This document shows, piece after piece, positions 32,377 to 43,025 of a stretch of DNA of 64,000 nucleotides. The position numbers and the translations under genes are program-made. The DNA comes from Imbricaverruca yamaguchii (lineage: Eukaryota > Arthropoda > Thecostraca > Neoverrucidae): the NCBI GenBank assembly GCA_034440575.1, contig JAOTOL010001335.1, positions 434,001-498,000 on the forward strand, written 5' to 3'. Under the pieces are notes generated by a model. The model was not told the origin of the DNA. It did not search any database and saw only the letters and a program-made list of their open reading frames with translations. Position 1 is the first letter of the stretch, and every line of letters begins with the position of its first letter.

Positions 32377-32700
32377 TCACGCATTTATTGCAGGCTTAGA
32401 ATTTCGTGACACGCGATGTGATATTCCAATGAGAGTTCCTGGATCCTCCCTTGCCAGTAGCATTGTCAGGTACAGATAAAGACATTGGTAGTCACCTCGG
32501 AAACCGGGTGCGTATGTAAGAACAACCCTGAGGCTTTCTGACCATAGCCTCTCCACATTGATCCGTTCTCGATAATGTGGAGTGCTTCGTACTGCACCTC
32601 TCTTCCTCCGTACATGATACACCTCTTCACCAAAAAGCAAGCCCACCATCTCTATTCTGCCACTGACTGAACTAGCGGACTGTGAATCTACCTCGAGCAC
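32377..32700 (-). CDS. Uncharacterised 107-codon open frame
   Basis: A balanced, non-repetitive minus-strand frame containing VGLLFGEEVYHVRRKRG and TYAPGFRGDYQCLYLYL. Its upstream end lies in a 28-bp triplication, so the apparent start may not be real; an exon is another option. No family is recognised and length alone does not exclude chance. Confidence 0.2.
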   Translation of the reverse strand: MLEVDSQSASSVSGRIEMVGLLFGEEVYHVRRKRGAVRSTPHYRERINVERLWSESLRVVLTYAPGFRGDYQCLYLYLTMLLAREDPGTLIGISHRVSRNSKPAINA

Positions 32701-32757
32701 TAGCGGACTGTGAATCTACCTCGAGCACTAGCGGACTGTGAATCTACCTCGAGCACC
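32670..32757. repeat. 28-bp tandem triplication
   Basis: Three copies of CTAGCGGACTGTGAATCTAC followed by CTCGAGCA. Confidence 0.9.
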
Positions 32758-33147
32758 AGCTACGCCAGTCACCTGGAGAGAAAATGCAATCGGAACTAGC
32801 ATTTTTATAGTCTGTATTTATAGTTTTAAAATATAACGTCACGCGTGGCCTGTTGTCACGAAAGCTTGCTTGCTTGCTCTGGTGAAATAGAACGGCCCAT
32901 CATTCGGTGTAGTCTGATTTGAATCCTTGCTGAAATCAGTATTTGAAGTCATCGGCGTTATGTTTTCGGTGTTGCACGTGAAGAAATAGAAATAATTTAA
33001 ATCACAAAGAATGAGATCTTACTTTTTATCACCTGTGGTGATACACGCCACCTTTGGTACTTCCTGGAGACCTTCGGCATTTTCTGGCGGCTACTAAATT
33101 TTCATACATGAACTATTCTTCTCTACTCCAATCTTTCCCGTGCAATT
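32758..33147. other. AT-rich unique DNA
   Basis: GCTTGCTTGCTTGCT occurs near 32863. No gene is seen. Confidence 0.4.
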
Positions 33148-33150
33148 ATG

Positions 33151-33185
<35 letters not shown>
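33148..33185. repeat. Short (TA)n microsatellite
   Basis: About 17 AT dinucleotides. Confidence 0.9.
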
Positions 33186-33188
<3 letters not shown>

Positions 33189-33480
33189 TGCGTTCATCAA
33201 TACAGCAACGAAGTGTCAATGTAACCAGTACCAAGAGCAGCCAGGGCAGAAGGTCACTACCGAGAAGGGTCGACATGACCGCAGTGTGACCCCGAGCCCG
33301 TCGGACCACGAGCGTTTTCAGTGGAAGCCGGGCCGGCCGAGTCAGGCCCTCCTCCGTGCACTGTCGTCCGAGAACCAGCGCGACGCCGAGGTCGCTGGCG
33401 TGCCTCGCCGCCAGGCTTGTGTTGACATGTCATGACATGTCACGTCGCCGGTGTCGATGCCATCAGGAGGCACCGAGCTG
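33186..33480. other. Unique spacer
   Basis: No recognised gene. CATGTCATGACATGTCA near 33427 is a short palindrome. Confidence 0.4.
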
Positions 33481-33484
33481 GAAG

Positions 33485-34070
33485 CCGGTATGTGGCCGGC
33501 ACGTGCCGCAGGTATGTGGCCGGCACGTGTCCCAGGTATGTGGCCGGCACGTGTCCCAGGTATGTGGCCGGCACGTGTCCCAGGTATGTGGCCGGCACGT
33601 GTTGGAGGTATGTGCCCGGCACGTGTCCCAGGTCTGTGGCCGGCACGTGTCCCAGGTCTGTGGCCGGCACGTGTCCCAGGTCTGTGGCCGGCACGTGTCC
33701 CAGGTCTGTGGCCGGCACGTGTCCCAGGTATGTGGCCGGCACGTGTCCCAGGTATGTGGCCGGCACGTGTCCCAGGTCTGTGGCCGGCACGTGTCCCAGG
33801 TCTGTGGCCGGCACGTGTCCCAGGTATGTGGCCGGCACGTGTCCCAGGTCTGTGGCCGGCACGTGTCCCAGGTCTGTGGCCGGCACGTACCGCAAGTCTG
33901 TGGCCGGCACGTGTTGGAGGTCTGTGGCCGGCACGTGTCCAAGGTATGTGGCCGGCACGTGCCGCACGGCCGCAGGTCTGTGGACGGCACGTGTTAGAGG
34001 TCTGTGGCCGGCACGTGCCGCAGGTCTGTGGTCGACACGTGCCATATGTCTGTGGCCGGCACGTGCCAGT
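33485..34070. repeat. 24-bp minisatellite carrying CACGTG
   Basis: About 24 units with GTGGCCGGCACGTGTCCCAG then GTAT or GTCT. Unit-to-unit change is mainly A/C (TATG or TCTG); a few units carry CCGCAG or TTGGAG instead of TCCCAG. Frames of 175-221 codons on both strands are shadows of the repeat. Confidence 0.97.
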
Positions 34071-34545
34071 TTCTACTGTGTGTCATGCGGTCAATAGTCA
34101 ATAGTGTGAATAGTCATGTGTTATGTTGATATTTGTATACATCGTGTGGATTCCAACCACGGACGAAAGAAGTCATCAGCTGAATTGACTGGTCCTGATA
34201 ACAACACGCGGTGTAGATGAACACCGTGCTGAAAATGAGGGGACAGCCATCGGATATCAATTGGGTGTGCATAATGTCTGTACGTAGCAAGATGAACGGC
34301 ACAGACAGTCGGTTTGGACAGTCTAAATATCGCTCTATATCCAATGTCGGCCGTATTGAACTGTCCGCCGCCGCCGCCTCGAACAAAGCTACTATATCAT
34401 AATCGCCGGGTCCAATACATTCCGTGACGTCACCCATTGAAGCTGTGTTGTCAAAGGCTGCGGCCGTTGCCGACGTCGGGTTCTGCTCGATTCTGCTCGA
34501 TTCTGCTTGATTCTGCCGAGGCCAGGGTTCCGGCGGGTTTCTGCC
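34071..34545. other. Unique spacer
   Basis: TTCTGCTCGATTCTGCTCGATTCTGCTTGA at 34481-34515 is a short 11-bp repeat. No gene is recognised. Confidence 0.4.
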
Positions 34546-34554
34546 GGGTGTCTC

Positions 34555-34722
34555 CGTTCGAGGTGGACGTCTATCGCATTACTCATGATGTGTAGGGTCA
34601 TTCTGCGTTCGATGGGGATGTCTGTCGCATTACTCATGATGTGTAGGGTCATTCTGCGTTCGATGGGGATGTCTGTCGCATCCCTCATGACGTGCAGGGT
34701 CATTCTGCGTTCGATGGGGATG
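34555..34722. repeat. 51-bp tandem repeat, three units
   Basis: Units share GGGTCATTCTGCGTTCGATG, GGGATGTCTGTCGCAT and a variable CTCATGATGTGTA. Confidence 0.9.
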
Positions 34723-34920
34723 CAGAAACAGCCTACATCAGCATGGATCCAGAAATGCTAGATGAAAATACCTTAGAAAAGCCATGTTACAGCACTTCCC
34801 AATTTCAGCAGTGCGGTGGCTAGAATATCTGTCCATATCAGCGAACAGTCGAATGTTTGTTTGTTTTTCCGCTGAATTTCGCGTCCGGCCGTCAGACAGA
34901 TCCAGACCGGCCGGCAAAAC
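34723..34920. other. Unique spacer
   Basis: Nothing is recognised. Confidence 0.4.
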
Positions 34921-34924
34921 TCAC

Positions 34925-36305
34925 CGAGGCGCACTGCCAGACTCGGAAGTGACCCCGGGAAGTGACCCCGGGTACCGAGACTCCCTGCCAGACTCGGAAG
35001 TGACCCCAGGAAGTGACCCCGGGTACCGAGACTCCCTGCCAGACTCGGAAGTGACCCCAGGAAGTGACCCCGGGTACCGAGACTCCCTGCCAGACTCGGA
35101 AGTGACCCCGGGTACCGAGACTCCCTGCCAGACTCGGAAGTGACCCCGGGAAGTGACCCCGGGTACCGAGACTCCCTGCCAGACTCGGAAGTGACCCCGG
35201 GTACCGAGACTCCCTGCCAGACTCGGAAGTGACCCCAGGAAGTGACCCCGGGTACCGAGACTCCCTGCCAGACTCGGAAGTGACCCCAGGAAGTGACCCC
35301 GGGTACCGAGACTCCCTGACGGGCTCGGAAGTGACCCCAGGTACCGAGACTCCCTGCCGGGCGGCTCGGAAGTGACCCCGGGTACCGAGACTCCCTGACG
35401 GGCTCGGAAGTGACCCCGGGTACCGAGACTCCCAGCCGGGCGGCTCGGAAGTGACCCCAGGTACCGAGACTCCCTGCCAGACTCGGAAGTGACCCCAGGA
35501 AGTGACCCCGGGTACCGAGACTCCCTGCCGGGCTCGGAAGTGACCCCAGGAAGTGACCCCGGGTACCGAGACTCCCTGTCAGACTCGGAAGTGACCCCGG
35601 GAAGTGACCCCGGGTACCGAGACTCCCTGCCAGACTCGGAAGTGACCCCAGGAAGTGACCCCGGGTACCGAGACTCCCTGCCAGACTCGGAAGTGACCCC
35701 AGGAAGTGACCCCGGGTACCGAGACTCCCTGACGGGCTCGGAAGTGACCCCAGGTACCGAGACTCCCTGCCGGGCGGCTCGGAAGTGACCCCGGGTACCG
35801 AGACTCCCTGACGGGCTCGGAAGTGACCCCGGGTACCGAGACTCCCAGCCGGGCGGCTCGGAAGTGACCCCAGGTACCGAGACTCCCTGCCAGACTCGGA
35901 AGTGCCGGAAGTGACCCGGCCGAGACTCCCGCCGGGGAAGTGACCCCGGGTACCGAGACTCCCTGTCAGGCTCGGAAGTGACCCCGGGAAGTGACCCCGG
36001 GTACCGAGACTCCCTGCCAGACTCGGAAGTGACCCCGGGAAGTGACCCCGGGTACCGAGACTCCCTGCCAGACTCGGAAGTGACCCCAGGAAGTGACCCC
36101 GGGTACCGAGACTCCCTGCCAGACTCGGAAGTGACCCCAGGAAGTGACCCCGGGTACCGAGACTCCCTGCCAGACTCGGAAGTGACCCCAGGAAGTGACC
36201 CCGGGTACCGAGACTCCCTGCCAGACTCGGAAGTGACCCCGGGAAGTGACCCCGGGTACCGAGACTCCCTGCCAGACTCGGAAGTGACCCCGGTTACGAA
36301 ACGTC
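34925..36305. repeat. Two-length minisatellite (38 and 51 bp)
   Basis: The 38-bp unit contains GAAGTGACCCCGGGTACCGA then GACTCCCTGCCAGACTCG; the 51-bp unit adds a 13-bp half unit GAAGTGACCCCRG. About 30 units. A variant block with GACGGGCTCGG and CCGGGCGGCTCGG occurs twice (from 35318 and from 35731), so a segment of about 413 bp was duplicated as a whole. A damaged stretch lies at 35898-35940. Confidence 0.97.
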
Positions 36306-37450
36306 CGGCTACTTCCCGCCAGTAGCGGGAAGTAGTCGTCATGACATCCAAATGGCAGGGTCAGGCCATACTAATTACGTGATCTGAAAGCTTTTATCCG
36401 GATATTTGACCAATTTATTACATGAATAAACAATCAGAGCAGGTTCGATTTCCTAATGCGACAGGGTGTTGGACTAGTAGCAGCTTGTTTATGCACAAAT
36501 CCTGAAAGTGTACACCTACATCTGCGTCTGGGACATCATCTGGTTGGAAATCTGGAAGTCAGACCGAGTGAGCCTGACTTCGGAAGTAAAATCGATGACA
36601 CCAGTTGTTCGCCGAATTCAGCGGTCTTCAAATGCCATGTTTGCTGAGCAGTATACCGCTCTGATCATTATCGTCAGCCAACTTCAACCACCGGGAGTGA
36701 TTGGCCATTTATGATAGCTATGCCGAATCCTAATCTATGTTTCAGAAAATGACGTCATCATTTGTGCTCCGATTGCATCATTTACGACTGAAATATGGCA
36801 GGCAAGCCAACAAACAAGTTTGTCTCAGAAGTTCATTTTTTGAACATCTTCCGGTCCTTGGCGTGTTTCAAGCAGTTCATTTTTTTGTTCTTTCTTGCGA
36901 GTGTGATATTCAAAGACAAGTATCAATGCCACCCAAGTATCAAATAGGGGTTATTTAAGTGGGAGTACAGCAACATCTTAAAACGGAGCCTCGTATGGTG
37001 CTGCCCAGTGGACGCCATTACAACTGTAAACAACCCGTTTGTAAAGTAGAGGTAATTTAATATTTTCGGGAGCGTTAAAATGGAATCATAGCGTCTGGAA
37101 GTTATGCATTTAAATAATTATTAATAATACAGGCACTTCACATCCATACAATAAACGAAAAAGGAAAATTATCCATCCGCAGGGTACATGCTACCACTAA
37201 CTCCCCAATATTGTATATTTGCCGTTAATACAACGGAAGCTTCATGTTCTATTCGACAACTACCGCATTTAGCGGTGGTGCCAGATGCGTCCAGATTGGC
37301 TACTTGTTTTTGTGAATTGAGCGTTTTTTTTCTTCAAACAGTGCCACAATTTGAATATGTTGATTGAGTTTTATGCTTAATTTATTTCTTTATAGTTAAA
37401 ACTTCTGGAAAATGTAATACTGTGAAAAGTACACATAATTGAAAGATATG
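36306..37450. other. AT-balanced unique DNA, no gene recognised
   Basis: Three short plus frames of 63-73 codons are unconvincing. TTCAAGCAGTTCATTTTTTG echoes AGAAGTTCATTTTTTG about 40 bp upstream. No RNA signature is seen. Confidence 0.4.
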
Positions 37451-37454
37451 CCCT

Positions 37455-37800
37455 TTATACTAGACGACGTCATCGTCAGTACATCCCTGTGCTTATTGGT
37501 CGTCGTGAAGCGGGCTAATGACGTAGCAGTAATGTGGCCGGTGATGTCGGGCAGTGATGTCACACCAAAACTGACAATGACGTCACAACGGTGTTGATAG
37601 TGACGCGACACCGTGATAAACGTTGACGTCACACAAGGTAGACAATGACGTCACACACTGTCGCCAGTGACGCCAGACAAGGTCGACAGTGACGCCACAC
37701 CGTGGTGGGCAGTGACGTCACACCGTGGTGGGCAGTGACGTCACACGGTGGTGGGCAGTGACGTCACACCGTGGTGGGCAGTGACGTCACACGGTGGTCG
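37455..37800. repeat. About 23-bp decaying array with CRE octamers
   Basis: The right part has four near-perfect units of GTGACGTCACACCGTGGTGG then GCA; leftwards the units decay. Seven perfect palindromic TGACGTCA octamers are present, plus several one-mismatch forms. Confidence 0.9.
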
Positions 37801-37847
37801 GCACAGCAGGCATGCAGTACGAGTCGCCACCATCCAAATGCTCCGGT

Positions 37848-37952
37848 GGTGGTGGTTGGATTTACGCCACATCGACCGTTGAGTCATATGGCGTCGCCAA
37901 CCTTTGACGCCGGTTGGTCGCGGGCGAAGAGTGAAACAGGTGAGACTCGACA
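37848..37952 (-). mobile_element. tRNA-derived SINE, copy 2 (5'-truncated)
   Basis: Shares the SINE body (TCGACCGTTGAGTCATATGG, GCGTCGCCAAC, GGTTGGTCGCGGGCGAAGAG, CAGGTGAGACTCGA) with the copies at 8945 and 45290. The tRNA head with boxes A and B is missing beyond 37952. The tail side faces the CRE array and the head side the 13-bp array. Confidence 0.8.
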
Positions 37953-38009
37953 TCCAGGTGTTCAGAAAACAGAACATTCAACTAGCAGAGCGCTTTAGGA
38001 TGGCAGCCG

Positions 38010-38698
38010 TGTTGGAGTACCGTGTTGGCGTGCAGTGTTGGTGTGTCGTGTTGGAGTGTTGTGTTGGAGTGCAGTGTTGGTGTGTCGTGTTGGAGTCCAG
38101 GGTTGGAGTGTCGTGTTGGAGTGTCGCGTTAGAGTGTAGTGTTGGAATGTAGTGTTGGAATGTATTGTTGGAGTGCCGTGTTGGAGTGCCGTGTTGGAGT
38201 GCCGTGTTGGAGTGTCGTGTTGGAGTGTCGTGTTGGAGTGCAGTGTTGGAGTGTCATGTTGGAGTGCCATGTTGGAGTGTCGTATTGGAGTGCCGTGTTG
38301 GAGTGCCGTGTTACCGCCGTGTCGCCGCCGGGTTGGAGTGCCGTGTAGTGTCGTGTTGGAGCGTCATGTTGGAGTGCCGTATTGGAGTGCCGTGTTGGAG
38401 TGTCGTGTTGGAGTGCCGCGTTACCGCCGTGTTGGAGTGTCGTGTTGGAGTGCCGTGTTAGAGTGTCGTGTTGGAGTGTCGTGTTGGAATGCCGTGTTGG
38501 AGTGTCGTGTTGGAGTGCCGTATTGGAGTGTCGTGTTGGAGTGCCGCGTTACCGCCGTGTTGGAGTGTCGTGTTTGAGTGCCGCGTTACCGCCGTGTTGG
38601 AGTGCCGTGTTGGAGTGCCGTGTTGGAGTGCCGTGTTGGAGTGCCGTGTTGGAGTGTCGTGTTTGAGTGCCGTGTTGGAGTGGCGTGCTGGAGTTGAC
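38010..38698. repeat. 13-bp minisatellite GTTGGAGTGYCGT
   Basis: About 50 units with Y alternating (GTGCCGT, GTGTCGT) and inserted GTTACCGCC units at 38310, 38420, 38550 and 38588. Cys/Val/Leu-rich frames are repeat shadows. Confidence 0.97.
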
Positions 38699-39284
38699 GG
38701 TCGGGAGGTGCAGCTGCGAGCTGCCTTTCGGCGCACCCGGCGGCGAAAGCCACTTCGACCCGGTTGAATCTTCCACGAAGCGGTGAATGTGCATGGGGGC
38801 CGGCGATGCGGTAGGCAGACGATCCAAACGTCCCGTGAAACTCGAGCTCGAGATGTGTCGTGGCGTCACAAGCCGACGGGGCAGTGTGGGTGCTGCACGC
38901 ATGGAATGTGGAACGATCCACTGCGTAACGTAGGGCATCCTCAACGTGCCGATATCTAGCCGTACCGCAAAATGACCGACTAAACGACAAAATATGATAC
39001 CGCATGGGCGAGTAGGCATCTAGACCTGGCCAAACAATTTGCATTATCGCATCGCTGCCGAGCATGCTACAGGATGCATGTGGGGGCGTGGAGCGAGGGA
39101 CGGGCTCTGGAGTGTCATCAAGTACATCATAAAATCGATTCGGCGGTGCCGAAGCAAAATGATTGCGAAAGGAGCTTCCGACAGGCTACAGCCATGGACG
39201 GTTCGTAGTCCGCGAATTGCAGCAGCGTGTCCCTGTTTGTTTTCGGGTGCGCTGGAACATTTCAGTACACTCGCAGAGTGGCGT
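38699..39284. other. Unique GC-balanced island
   Basis: Two minus frames stay open from about 39060 to the array (about 120 non-repeat codons). One contains VRLDIGTLRMPYVTQWIV. Two overlapping open frames weaken the case for either. No product is recognised. Confidence 0.2.
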
Positions 39285-39450
39285 TTGCCCGGGGATAGGA
39301 GAGAAGACGGATCTCTGGAGACTTGAGGAGACTGCACGTGAGAAGGACGCTCTCTTCAGGAGCACAGTGATGTTTGCCCGGGGACGCGAGAGCCCACGGA
39401 TCCCAGGAGACCTTAGGAAACTGCACGCGCGGAGGATGCTCCCTGGGTGT
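39285..39450. repeat. Diverged tandem duplication, 87-bp period
   Basis: TTTGCCCGGGGAYRSGAGAG is followed by CGGATC, GGAGAC and CTGCACG, first at about 39285 and again at 39372, in the same order. Confidence 0.8.
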
Positions 39451-40155
39451 CGCGTGGGCAGACCCGTTTGGCCGATTGATATTCCTGTTACTCGGACGAG
39501 CCGTAAAGCTGCGTACTCAGTCGGCAGTCGGAGCATCGTTCAGAGTCGGGAAATGTGTGATTTGCATTGAGACGAAGTCGTGACCTGACATTGATCCGAC
39601 CCGGCGCCGGTATTTTAACTGACCGGAGCTGGTTTTGTTCCCCTAACTGTCTCATTAATTGTCGGAAGGCATGGCTGTAAAGCGATGTCAGTACCTTGAA
39701 CGGTTCAGAAGGTTGCTGAGACAATTTTTCCGTTGTCAAAATGACCCCGTCTCCTTACTGCGATGGCTAAGTCGGGGTAATAATTAAGAATCACGTGTTA
39801 AGGTGACCGTAGACAAATGAGGGTCCGCACACTGATACTGGTTTGAGAACACTTCGACTTTACTCGACCTGACCTCGCAGGAATGACAATAAATATTGAT
39901 CCGATCGTGTTTCTGACGTATTTGCTGTTCATTTTGTATCGATGTTGCCACACGACATTGCTATTCCCAAACCTCTGAAGTTCACCTTATTCGATCCCTT
40001 CGCATTGACTTCGAGGGCTTCTATCGTGAAGGCTAGCCAGTACTTTCATGCACATATTACTAATTCATCTGCATTCTTCCCGAAAATCATGCCCAAATTG
40101 ATGCTCTACGGCGATTGGTTTTCAAATGCTTCGTAAAAGTGGGAGATCTCGTGCA
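39451..40155. other. Unique DNA, no gene recognised
   Basis: Plus and minus frames across 39163-39570 overlap and are unidentified. The rest is AT-balanced and has short frames only. Confidence 0.35.
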
Positions 40156-40164
40156 CTCGCGAGA

Positions 40165-40235
40165 CATGCTGCACACTACGCTGGACACTACGCTGCACAC
40201 TACGCTGGACACTACGCTGGACACTACGCTGGATG
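40165..40235. repeat. 12-bp repeat CACTACGCTGGA
   Basis: Five to six copies with a GGA/GCA variant. Confidence 0.95.
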
Positions 40236-40311
40236 ACTCAGTAGTGGCGTCGGTGTCTATGCGAGATTCAGCCGGCTATTTTTTCCGCGGATCTGGCGCC
40301 TGGTGGAGCGC

Positions 40312-41268
40312 CACGTGTGCTGTACCGAGGCCTTCTCACCCCGAACATCCCGTCCCCAGCCAGTGTACCGAGGCCTTCTCACCCCCGAACATCCCGTCCC
40401 CAGCTTCCTCCCCCCCCTCGTCCCCAGCCAGTGTACCGAGGCCTTCTCACCCCCGAACATCCCGTCCCCAGCCAGAGCCAATATTGTACCGAGGCCTTCT
40501 TACCAGGCCTTTCACCCCGAACATCCCGTCCCCAGCCAGCCATTGTACCGAGGCCTTCTCACCCCGAACATCCCGTCCCCAGCCAGCCAATACTGTACCG
40601 AGGCCTTCTCACACCCGAACATCCCGTCCCCAGCCAGCCGATACTGTACTGAGTCCTTCTCACCCCCGAACATCCCGTCCCCAGCCAGTGTACCGAGGCC
40701 TTCTCACCCCCGAACATCCCGTCCCCAGCCAGCCAATGCTGTACCGAGGCCTTCTCACCCCCGAACATCCCGTCCCCAGCCAGTGTACCGAGGCCTTCTC
40801 ACCCCGAACATCCCGTCCCCAGCCAGCCAATACTGTACCGAGGCCTTCCCACACCCGAACACCCCGTCCCCAGCCAGCCGATACTGTACTGAGTCCTTCT
40901 CACCCCCGAACATCCCGTCCCCAGCCAGTGTACCGAGGCCTTCTCACCCCCGAACATCCCGTCCCCAGCCAGCCAATATTGTACCGAGGCCTTCTCACCC
41001 CCGAACATCCCGTCCCCAGCCAGCCAATATTGTACCGAGGCCTTCTCACCCCCGAACATCCCGTCCCCAGCCAGTGTACCGAGGCCTTCTCACCCCCGAA
41101 CATCCCGTCCCCAGCCAGCCAGTGCTGTACCGAGGCCTTCTCACACCCGAACATCCAGTCCCCAGCCAGTGTACCGAGGCCTTCTCACCCCCGAACATCC
41201 CGTCCCCAGCCAGTGTACCGACGCCTTCTCACCCCCGAACATCCCGTCCCCAGCCAGCCAGCACTTTA
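40312..41268. repeat. 44/51-bp minisatellite
   Basis: About 20 units of TGTACCGAGGCCTTCTCACC, CCCGAACATCCCGTCCCC and AGCCAG. The longer form adds CCAATAC or CCAATAT. GATACTGTACTGAGTCC occurs at 40640 and 40880, showing a 240-bp higher-order duplication. Pro/Arg-rich frames of 329-435 codons are shadows. Confidence 0.96.
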
Positions 41269-41690
41269 TGCCCGGCTTGTAGTCCAAACTGACCGACGTG
41301 TGTTGTTGGTGACGTCACTGCTCTCAGTGCGCGCTGTGCTGTACGGCTGCATATACACGCTCGAGCGCATTCCTCCCTCCCAAATAGGCAGGGGACACGG
41401 CGGCTCGGCGGTAGCACGATAGCCAAGTGCACGACAGGGAGCCGAAGCCCACGCGCCGACTGACGCGCCTCTAGTGGAGACGGCTGCAACTACGGGGTGG
41501 CTGCCCAAGCGGGAAAACGCGAGCACAATATTAGTAATGTTTGGAGGTGCACGGTGCATTGACGGGCTACGTGTTCGTTTTCTGAAAATTGAACATGTGC
41601 TGCACCTTCTAATGCACTTTCGGTGCGTCTGAGTTCAAATAACATGCGTCATCATAGAGGTGGAACTGCACTGCTAGCCGTCGGTATTGA
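41269..41690. other. Unique DNA, no gene recognised
   Basis: GC-balanced, with short overlapping frames on both strands only. Confidence 0.4.
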
Positions 41691-41694
41691 GCCA

Positions 41695-41880
41695 ATGGCG
41701 CATAACTCCATGCGAGCGCACCATTGCATATACCTCCGTATATTGTACCATTGTATATCCGTATATACAATGGCGCATAATTCCATGCGAGCGCACCATT
41801 GCATATACCTCCGTATATTGTACCATTGTATATCCGTATATACAATGGCGCGAATTTACCATTGTATATACGGACGTAGA
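41695..41880. repeat. 75-bp tandem repeat with hairpins
   Basis: Two full units and a partial third. Each full unit contains CATTGTATAT-CCGT-ATATACAATG, a perfect 10-bp inverted repeat with a 4-nt loop (41749-41772 and 41824-41847). Confidence 0.93.
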
Positions 41881-42020
41881 TGAGCCGATTTGCCCTCTGA
41901 CTCATAACGTGAATGGCTGCCCAGAGGAACAGCGGACGTAGAAGAGCCAAATTGTCAAACACCGTACTAACCCAACTGACAAACCTGCACGGCCTGCTTA
42001 GACTAACGAGCTACTAACAA
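41881..42020. other. Spacer
   Basis: Short unique sequence; GAGCCGATTTG and GAGCCAAATTG echo each other. Confidence 0.4.
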
Positions 42021-42023
42021 CTA

Positions 42024-43025
42024 ACACGCGGCAGCTGGCGTGAGAGGCGGTGTGGACACGCGGCAGCCGGCGTGAGAGGCGGTGTGGACACGCGGCAGCT
42101 GGCGTGAGAGGCGGTGTGGACACGCGGCAGCTGGCGTGAGAGGCGGTGTGGACACGCGGCAGCTGGCGTGAGGCGGTGTGGACGCGGCAGCGGCGTGAGG
42201 CGGTGTGGACACGCGGCAGCTGGCGTGAGAGGCGGTGTGGACACGCGGCAGCTGGCGTGGAGGCGGTGTGGACACGCGGCAGCTGGCGTGAGAGGCGGTG
42301 TGGACACGCGGCAGCTGGCGTGAGAGGCGGTGTGGACACGCGGCAGCTGGCGTGGAGGCGGTGTGGACACGCGGCAGCCGGCGTGAGAGGCGGTGTGGAC
42401 ACGCGGCAGCTGGCGTGAGAGGCGGTGTGGACACGCGGCAGCTGGCGTGAGAGGCGGTGGACACGCGGCAGCTGGCGTGGAGGCGGTGTGGACACGCGGC
42501 AGCTGGCGTGGAGGCGGTGTGGACACGCGGCAGCTGGCGTGAGAGGCGGTGTGGACACGCGGCAGCCGGCGTGAGAGGCGGTGTGGACACGCGGCAGCTG
42601 GCGTGAGAGGCGGTGTGGACACGCGGCAGCCGGCGTGGGGGTGGACACGCGGGCCGGCGTGAGGCGGTGTGGACGCGGCAGCGGCGTGAGAGGCGGTGTG
42701 GACACGCGGCAGCTGGCGTGAGAGGCGGTGTGGACACGCGGCAGCTGGCGTGAGAGGCGGTGTGGACACGCGGCAGCCGGCGTGAGAAGGCGGTGTGGAC
42801 ACGCGGCAGCCGGCGTGAGAGGCGGTGTGGACACGCGGCAGCTGGCGTGAGAGGCGGTGTGGACACGCGGCAGCTGGCGTGAGAGGCGGTGTGGACACGC
42901 GGCAGCTGGCGTGAGAGGCGGTGTGGACACGCGGCAGCTGGCGTGAGAGGCGGTGTGGACACGCGGCAGCTGGCGTGAGAGGCGGTGTGGACACGCGGCA
43001 GCCGGCGTGAGAGGCGGTGTGGACA
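42024..43025. repeat. 32-bp minisatellite GACACGCGGCAGCTGGCGTG
   Basis: About 31 units; the remainder of each is AGAGGCGGTGTG. AGCTGG alternates with AGCCGG. Units lacking AGA or GACA cluster at 42170-42205, 42345-42360, 42455-42520 and 42635-42690. Frames of up to 359 codons on the minus strand are shadows. Confidence 0.97.

Noticed and set aside
41461..41478. Second CTCF-like site at CGCCTCTAGTGGAG
   Set aside because: On the minus strand it lacks one base of the core (AGAGGCGC instead of AGRKGGCRS).
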